The position numbers were made by a program, and so were the translations under genes. From Cliona cf. orientalis (taxonomy: Eukaryota; Porifera; Demospongiae; Clionaida; Clionaidae): a DNA stretch of 64,000 nucleotides. Shown here in pieces: positions 56,661 to 64,000 of this stretch. Positions within the stretch are counted from its first letter, which is position 1. Each line of letters begins with the position of its first letter. The DNA is taken from positions 1,612,001 to 1,676,000 of the forward strand of contig OZ005698.1 of the NCBI GenBank assembly GCA_963930775.1. The letters run 5' to 3'. A model generated the notes under the pieces. That model was not told where the DNA came from. It ran no database searches and saw only the letters and a program-made list of their open reading frames with translations.

Positions 56661-59600
56661 ATGAGTTCAGTAATTTTCCGCCCTGCCACTCTTCTGGGTA
56701 AGTGAAATACTAACCAGTGCCACTAATCATCATCGATGCATGAGCATGAAAAAAGAACCGTACTTTTATGTATGTCATTGTCTATAGCTAGCCATGCAGT
56801 CACATGGCAGATATTAAAGTTAAAATTTTATGTTACATGTATATATTTGCAGGAACTCTGGTTCTCATAGTCACTGCTCAGGGTATAGCTTTACCAGGTA
56901 AGTATAACAGAACACAACAGTGTTACCACTGCATAATGATATTGCGATTATTGATAATCTGCTGTAATGTTATAGATTCAATCTCCAGCGTCGATTGCTT
57001 CACTCTTCAAATGGATGCACCCCACATTTGCTGCGAGCCTGACACTGGAAACTTCTGCCAAATTCAGTGCAACAATGGGTTCTGTCGGTGTGTCGATCCC
57101 TTGACTGGAGATCCTACCATTGACTTCACTTTCCCTGATAATGATGAGAGCATCAACTGTGACTTAATTATAAGTGAGTATGCACTATAGTAAAGCTGGC
57201 TTCTTAATTTTCCAATGTACGTACATTGTGCAAATTTTATAGCTGGGAAAGCTGAAAAGTTTGCATGATATTAAGGCACTTTACTTCGGCTACTCCAACT
57301 TTGGTGTCGGATGGCGACACAATTATGACATTTTTCATTCATTAGTTTGCTGTGTGTGTTGAAAGAAATATTTTCTTCTCTTGCAGTCGTTCCTGATCCT
57401 CCAGAAACCACAACAACTGGTGAGTCTTCTAGCTTATTAATTTTGGCCATGTTGGTGATCATTATGGTGATCGTGATAACCAAATTAGTTACCATATCTC
57501 CAAAATTGATCTTCTCAATTTTCAGTCTCTTTGTAGTCATAGATCTAATCGGTATCGAATAAATCTGCACCCTCCTCTGCATAATAAAGCAAATTCCAGT
57601 GCTAGCTACTTAATTTAGGCGTCTGGGATGCAAGACCTTACAAAGGGTTATCTCATTTAAAGCTAATCTGGGAAATAAATTAAATTTGATCACTGTCTGT
57701 ATTTTGACATTGTCAAATTATGGATGATTTAAAATGATAGGCTGAGCCATCAGCTGTAGCTTCTCATGCATGAGAAAATGGAGCTGGACACAATATTACA
57801 TGCAGCTACATGCAGAGCATACTTAATATCAACACTATTTATTATGGTGTACAGTGGTGAAACATGTTATGATAATCGAGCCACTAATTGATTATCGTGG
57901 GATATATATTATTGGTTATAAAAGTTAACATCCTCTACTACAGAGGAAGTCACCACCACTGAAGAGGTCACTACCACAGAAGAGGTCACTTCTACGGAAG
58001 AGCCAACCATGCCCTTTACAGAGCCTGTCACATCTGCCGAAGAGCCCACTGAAGAACCCACCACATCTCCCCCAGAAGAACAGGAGCCTGAAACAACTAC
58101 TATAGAGGAGGAGGAACCAACGACTGATGAACCTGACGACGAAGATGATAGTGATTCAAGTGATACCAGTAATTCGAAAGAGACGAGCTTCTCCTTAACT
58201 GACTCGACAGACACGAGGAGTGGCACTACAGGAACTACTCGTTCGAGCAAAGGAACATCCGGCACTACACACAGATCTGGTAGCACACGAAGATCTGGTG
58301 GAACTCGGTCAACGGGTCGAACTGGGACTACGGGAAGAACTGGTACCACTGGAAGGAGTGGTAGCCACACGACAGGGTCACGCTCGAACACGAGGTGTCC
58401 AATGGTTAGGCATCTACTAAGAAGAGGCTGTACTGAGAGTTGTCTGATAGAGAATGCTGACGGTTGCCCGATGTGCGATCGTTGTTGTCTTGGTACGTTC
58501 ACTGATAGGCTATTACACTTTCAAAGAATGTATTAATTTTATGTAAACAGCATCTATGTCTCTGCCTGCATAAGATTATGGGAATATTACGCTTAGCTAC
58601 TGCTTTCAGAGTTAGAAACTGCAACAAATGCTTCATCCACTGGGGAAGAACCAACTGAGGCCATGAGTGATGCACGATGCAACTGTGATGAAAACCAAGT
58701 CTGCCTTAGGGTTGGCCGATTTGGACAGCACAAGTGTGTGGGCTGTAAGTTATTTATCAATAGCCTATTTATGGTTTTAAAACCTTGTCTATACTACATG
58801 GGTGAGCATATACATTCTTATATAATACCCAATGCAGTGTTGACTGAAGGAGAGAGATGTGATGCTGGGAGAGATGATGATGAAGAAGATGAAAACAACG
58901 ATGGTCAGTAGCTACATATGACATAATATTATGCTAGATCCCCCTCTATAGTCTATATATGAAAGCTATAACTGGCTAGCTACTCTTGATCTTTGCTAAT
59001 GGCTAAATTAAATTTCTAGATGAGGACAGCACAATGAAATCCAAATCCAGGAGTATCTCTGACTATGATGAGACTAGCAGATCAACCGCTCGTAGGAGAG
59101 TGGGTGGAGCCAGGGATCGTCGTCTCTATGGTGACCTTGGTGAGGCCACCGTCAACTGTCAGGATGGACTTGTCTGCACTCCTTTTGAGTTTGGCAGAAG
59201 TGAATGCCGTCCAGAAAATGCTCAAAGTAAGCGCTCTACACTTTTCTTGTTACTTTAATGCCTCTAGAATTAATTTTATCAGCTACTTTCTAAATACCAA
59301 ATTTGTGTGTCACTTCTTAGTTTGATCATTACATCATGCACAAAAGCTGTCATAATTGCATTATAAAATTTAATGTGTGTAGGTGCATGTGTGATTGCTC
59401 GCGAAGGAGGTGCCCCAGTCACTTGTGCTGCTGACGGTAGCTTTGAGCCACTCCAGTGTCAGCCAGTGGGTGATCTTTTCCAGTGCCAGTGTGTCAATCC
59501 CAGCGATGGTGGTGCAATTCCATCCACAGAGGTTGTGGTAGCCAACATGGATGATGCTCCGGACTGTGATCGCTTGGGTAAGCACTTTAGTTGCATCATG

Positions 59601-61900
59601 CAGGGTTGGCTGTATGTACTCAAACATGAGCAACTAAGTAGCTAACAGCTTAGTGAGCAGATTAGCTATAGGAATAATTTAGAGTGTCCAAAATTTGTAT
59701 CCTTGGCCCTATTATGTGGAAAAGTTCCCAATTTGCACTCTTAAGCCTGGTAGTAAGACTGATTTCCTACAATTATACTAATAGAAAGATTATGTGCTGG
59801 TAGCATCGATAATGAAGTATCCCATTCATTCTATTATTAAATTTTTAATATGACATTGTGCATGGTTCAGTTGGTTGCACTGTGGAGCGTGCTGGTCAGA
59901 GCTTTGATGTGTCCCATGGAGAGTTCTTCGTCAACGTTGAGAGCTGCCAGAGGTGTCTTTGCAGAGATGGACAGGCCACTCTCTGTGAACAAGCTGTCTG
60001 CACAGCTCTGCAACGAGCCCCACAAGGCTGCTCCTATGAGGGACAGAGCTACAACCATGGAGACGAGTTTCGGGTATGTACAAATGAATAGGACTAGCTA
60101 TACACACAAAAAAAATGTTGAATGAAATTCTGGGGACTAAGTGAGGCTATTCATAATAGCTATAATGCTTGGGCCAGGGATAATTAAGACTTTGTATCTA
60201 GCTTCGGCCTACTCCACATTGTATATCTATAGGTGGACTGCAATGCATGTGGATGTCGCAATGGGCAGATACGCTGCACTCGAAGACGGTGTGCAGGAAG
60301 TGAGATCAGAGACAGGTGTCAGGAGTGTATGAGCGAACCACAGAACCAAGTCTGTGGCATCAATGGAGTTACCTATGATTCATCGTGTGCTGCTATCTAC
60401 TGCGGTGGACTAGCACCCTTTGATTTCTTCCGAGGACCCTGTTTAAGTGTGGTATGTAGTACGTCATAAATTAGATGATATCGATTTAGTCATTGCTTTA
60501 TTTAGTATCATGTAGCTAACCATGCATAATAATAATTATTATTTTAATTTTAGGATATCTGTTCTCTCTACCCCTGTGGAGAGGGAGAGAGTTGCCTTCA
60601 TAAGGGGGGTGTGGTCTGCTTTGATGATAACGGATGTGACCCAGATGACCTAAGACTCTGTGGTAAGAACACTATATTGTACTATATGCAGCTGTATGTA
60701 GCTAACACTGTTCCTTTGCTTGACAGTTAATAAGAATTCACTAGAATGTCAGGATGACCCTGAAGATGATCCTTCGGAAGATGCTAATAGTGATAATGAT
60801 GATGCAGTGTGTGCCACAAATGGAGTGACCTACCCTAGTGTGTGTCGACTGCTCCAGGACACTGGAAATGAGGCCGTGGCTTATGCTGGAGAGTGTGACA
60901 GAGAGGAGTGCCAGGGAGGAAGTGTGAGTAGCTAGCTACATAACCCTCTTTTGTCTATGATTTGCGGGAATGGAGAATCTGAAAAGAAATGAGCTGCTCA
61001 AGCTTTGATTTGATTGTGTTTGTTGAAACCAAAGTGTATACTGTGGCTTGGAATTGAATTATTAAATGATGTATAATATTATAGCTAGTTGAATCAGATT
61101 ATGATTCAGATGCCAATGATAATTTTTACATCACCTTTATGTCGTATAGGTTTGTGGTACTGATGGAGTCACTTATGAGAATGCTTGTGTATTAAGAGCA
61201 CAGTCAGCAAATGCTAGGGTGGACTATGATGGCGATTGTGAAGGAGTGTCAGGAGAAAGTCCAGATCAGATCTGTGAAAGAGTGAGCCAAGCACGGAGAT
61301 GCATCTACAATTCTTCTAACTGCCGCCATCTTGTAAGACCTGAGGAAGGATGCTGTGCCCTCTGTGGTGAGTGCTTAGCATGATCTCTCTCCCTCCCTCC
61401 CTCTCGCTCCCTCCCTCCCTCCTTATCTGTTCCTCTTCCCCATTATAATAATGTTGTATCGTCTTTCTTTTCTAGGTGGAATTTTTTATATAGCCATGGA
61501 TTTGGCTGGTCTTCATAACTACGTGAACATTAATCCAGGAGCAAGGACACTGGATGATTTCATTGAGGTTCTAGTTGATGCTGGTTTCATTGATGAAGAG
61601 GTCACGGAGAGGTGCGAACTGGATGCCTCGTTCACAGTGACAAGAAATGTTCAAGTATCTCTCTCTGCTAAGACTGATGCTGATTCCGAGTTCTGTCACT
61701 CAGCCAGTGAGGAGATTGCTAATAGCATCAACGATCCATCGTCAGCACAGCTCACTCGAGTTCCAGAGATGCTTCAGTTTGCCAGTGCTGCTGTTGCTGC
61801 TCCAAACCTCATCGATGAAGGAATGAATGGAGCACCAACTCTCGTGGCTTCTTCTTTCTTCACTCTGCTTATTTCATCCTTTATTCTTGCAATCCTCTAA
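56661..61900 (+). CDS. Paralog B: secreted, GPI-anchor-like Kazal/thyroglobulin/VWFC protein, RECK-like C terminus
   Basis: Fifteen exons as in paralog A, 944 residues: 56661-56697, 56853-56897, 56976-57173, 57387-57419, 57944-58492, 58610-58744, 58838-58903, 59020-59226, 59383-59577, 59871-60073, 60233-60451, 60554-60662, 60727-60923, 61150-61366, 61476-61900. Domain order is the same. The main difference is exon 5, which lacks most GTTR repeats. Small in-frame indels occur in exons 6, 8, 13 and 15. Cysteine changes: the first Kazal reads VTYDSSC (canonical) where A has VTCDSPC, and GGIFYIAMD replaces GGICYIAMD at the start of the last exon. All splice sites and the frame are intact, so B looks functional. 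It may inhibit extracellular proteases at the cell surface, by inference from its modules. Confidence 0.8.
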
Positions 61901-62820
61901 CATTAACTTTTAGCTATGATTAGCTGACATTGATTTTAAGTACGTAGCTGAGTCATAAAAATATGCATTGCAGAATGATTCCTCATGGATCATTAACTTT
62001 ATCATTGCCATTTATTCATTAATTTTTATCCGGTATTGTTACGTTACTCTTTGTGGATCATGATCAGTTCAGTAATTAATATTACCAAGCCTAAATTCAA
62101 CCGCCTAGTTATTTTAATATAGCTACATCAATGGTCGGTGGCAGTTCTGCCACTCATGCACAGTTATTATATACCTACAATGTAGTTTTGTGCCAGTGTG
62201 ACCAAATAAGGTTACTTAAGCAGTGCAGACGGCTTTGCTCTGGCTTGGAATGTATGCTGCAAATCAAGTTATGATAATAATGCATGCGTGTATAATGCTG
62301 CACTAGCTGTCTAGTAGCCATACAGCTCAAATATTTATGACTACACCTATCCTTTATACTCCATTCTGGGACCAGATTAGGGAAAATCCGACACCGTCTT
62401 AGTAGCTAATAGATAGCGTGCCATATATTATACCAAACAGAGACTTCAGGAATTCCAGATCTGCCAAAGGTTCAGAATTATTATGGCTTGTGAAAGAACT
62501 TGTCATGATCAACATGCAGCTATATATGGTTTTGGTAGTGAATCCAGTACTAGTTGCACACAAAAGATCACCATGTACAAATCAGTATATATAATATAGA
62601 GAATCTCTGCTGTATACTGCGTGAAGCTTATGACCAGTGTCGGTCTATACTGCCATGGCTGATTGGGTGTTCATCACAATGACATAGATTTGGCTTTGCT
62701 CATGTAAGTATGGGCACAGATCCAGTAATATTATTAAACTCCATCATGAAAACTCTTTATAAAAGTAAGAGATCCACAATTTATTCATTAACGTAAGAGA
62801 AATTTCAAGCTCTAACTTTA
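61901..62820. other. Intergenic between paralogs B and C
   Basis: Matches the 3' flank of paralog A up to about 62645, then unique. A TATA-like tttataaaag lies at 62757-62766. Confidence 0.55.
62757..62766 (+). promoter_or_regulatory. TATA box of paralog C
   Basis: tttataaaag 55-60 bases upstream of the ATG at 62821. Confidence 0.5.
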
Positions 62821-63501
62821 ATGAACCCAATTGCAACAGAGATGGCTATCAGAACTCTGGCTCTAGTACTGCTATGTAAATACCTTACTATTATAGTAAT
62901 GAAGCTCCATATTATTAATTTTTTCTGTCTCTTCACTGTTGCAGGCAATCTGGTGTACTACGTCTCAGCACAAAGTAAGAAATTAATTTTTAGTGCTATA
63001 ATATTATTATGATCAATTTTTGTGTAATACTATTACGTTGCTGAGCTGATCTGATTCAATAACAGTGTCCTTTGTTGGGTTATTATTCATACATCCATGC
63101 AATCTTCTCTGACTGCTGTTTTTCTTTGCAGATTGCTTTACTGTACAGTCAACTGCACCCCAGACTTGCTGTGAACCAGACACTGGCAACTTTTGCCAGA
63201 TTCAGTGCGACAATGGACTGTGTAGATGTGTAGATCCTTTGACTGGAGTGCAGATAGGTGACTTCACCTTCCCAGACAATGATGAAAGCATTGACTGCTC
63301 TCTTGGTAAATTATTGTTAGTAATAATTAGCTACTATAATAATATTATGAGCATGTACCATGCAATCTAAGTGGTTATTTGAGTTTAATATTCTCCCTCT
63401 TTATTGTTTGCTACATAACTAAAATTAATAATTATCTACTTCCCATTAATTTACAGTCATACCTGAGACTACAACAACTGAGGCTACAACAATGGAACCA
63501 G
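62821..63501 (+). CDS. Paralog C: start of a third related secreted protein (continues beyond the window)
   Basis: Exons 62821-62875 (signal peptide; the ATG at 62842 is an alternative start), 62945-62974, 63132-63305 and 63457-63501 are joined in phase. Exon 3 encodes the thyroglobulin-like module (CCEPDTGNFCQIQCDNGLCR, then CVDPLTGVQIGDFTFPDNDE), close to A and B. Exon 4 starts the Thr/Glu stalk (VIPETTTTEATTMEP). Exon order and phases match A and B, but the introns do not align, so this is an older duplicate. The rest lies to the right of the window. Confidence 0.75.
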
Positions 63502-63726
63502 GTAAAGCTATAACACCACAGTTTTAAGTAATGTGTGGCATACTTTTAAGTTTAGACGGATACTATTAGCATTGGTTTGTAGGACGATAAAAATTAATTA
63601 GGCTAAAACAGTGCCCAGCCTGTGCCAAGTGAGTCACTGGTTGATATATTATTATTATGGAGCACAATATTAGGTGTTATCAGGAGGGAAGTCCAGTCAT
63701 GCATGTTAGCATTAAATTTGCAAAGT

Positions 63727-64000
63727 CAGGGGCGGATCTAGGATTTTTAGTATGGTGGGGTTTGTAGGCATAATTGCGCGCGAAGCGCGCGGAAAATTTA
63801 GTGACCACGCCCACTTTTAATGAGCCACGCCCACTTTTAATCATCTTCGCGCGCCCCAGGGAGTGACTCTAGGTACTATAACACTGTATGTATAGAGCTT
63901 TGCCACGCCTAGCACCACAGTTGACTCTTGTGGTCTATAGTAGATTATTCATAGCTGAAGCCATGTTCAGGGTGTACCACTAACCACCGTGCACCACTGC
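63727..64000 (+). mobile_element. Left end of a hAT-like element (runs off the window)
   Basis: Starts caggggcggatctaggattt, typical of hAT-type non-autonomous ends. It contains the palindromic gcgcgcgaagcgcgc near 63775 and repeated ccacgcccacttttaat. The right end is not in the window. Confidence 0.4.

Larger units (their letters stand above)
54284..62645 (+). repeat. Segmental duplication, copy 2 (about 8.4 kb)
   Basis: Collinear with 35123-43815 from the middle of BCL7 exon 5 to 3' of paralog B. The left edge is exactly where the Penelope-like fragment ends. Confidence 0.9.

Overview
The window is eukaryotic nuclear DNA from an invertebrate animal. Its genes have many short GT-AG introns, metazoan families (BCL7, cytosolic HSP70, mitochondrial EF-Tu), and a Death-NACHT-LRR receptor with one LRR per exon. 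This receptor type, the AT-rich MITE-dense introns and a 2A-like leader best fit a marine sponge (probably a demosponge). That taxonomic call is an inference; no rRNA or mitochondrial marker is present.

Layout. 1-1929: 3' end of mitochondrial EF-Tu (TUFM), + strand. About 1930-8620: no certain gene, a dense cluster of foldback/MITE elements, and one exon-like ORF at 2937-3174. 8650-21755: a complete NLR-type innate-immune receptor whose first exon carries a canonical 2A-like ribosome-skipping motif. It continues with a Death-fold exon, one large NACHT exon and a run of LRR exons; one LRR intron is a 5.2 kb store of repeats. 22628-23095: a small intronless secreted protein of unknown family. 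23698-25611: intronless cytosolic HSP70 (- strand), head-to-head with BCL7 (+ strand, 25977-36223) across about 365 bp rich in heat-shock elements. BCL7 intron 2 holds a 726 bp near-perfect palindromic element. Its intron 3 holds an apparently intact antisense BEL/Pao LTR retrotransposon with LTRs that look identical, hence young.

35123-62645: a segmental duplication. A block with the 3' part of BCL7 and a complete 15-exon gene (paralog A, 37434-43072) recurs at 54284-62645 (BCL7 pseudo-fragment plus paralog B, 56661-61900). A third, more diverged paralog (C) starts at 62821 and leaves the window, and two orphan exons of a relative lie at 44027-44580. The paralogs encode secreted, GPI-anchor-like proteins with thyroglobulin-1-like, VWFC/antistasin-like and three Kazal-like modules. 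The C-terminal region resembles the protease inhibitor RECK. Between the duplicates lie a Penelope-like element split into two pieces, a truncated DIRS-like retroelement, a GC-rich island and an array of four TIR-bounded units.

Functional themes are innate sensing (NLR), stress response and chromatin (HSP70/BCL7), and a young cluster of extracellular protease-inhibitor-like proteins, all in a landscape shaped by several transposon classes. The points most worth following are the 2A-Death-NACHT-LRR receptor, the RECK-like cluster and the shared heat-shock promoter. Exon boundaries were set by hand from splice consensus and reading phase.
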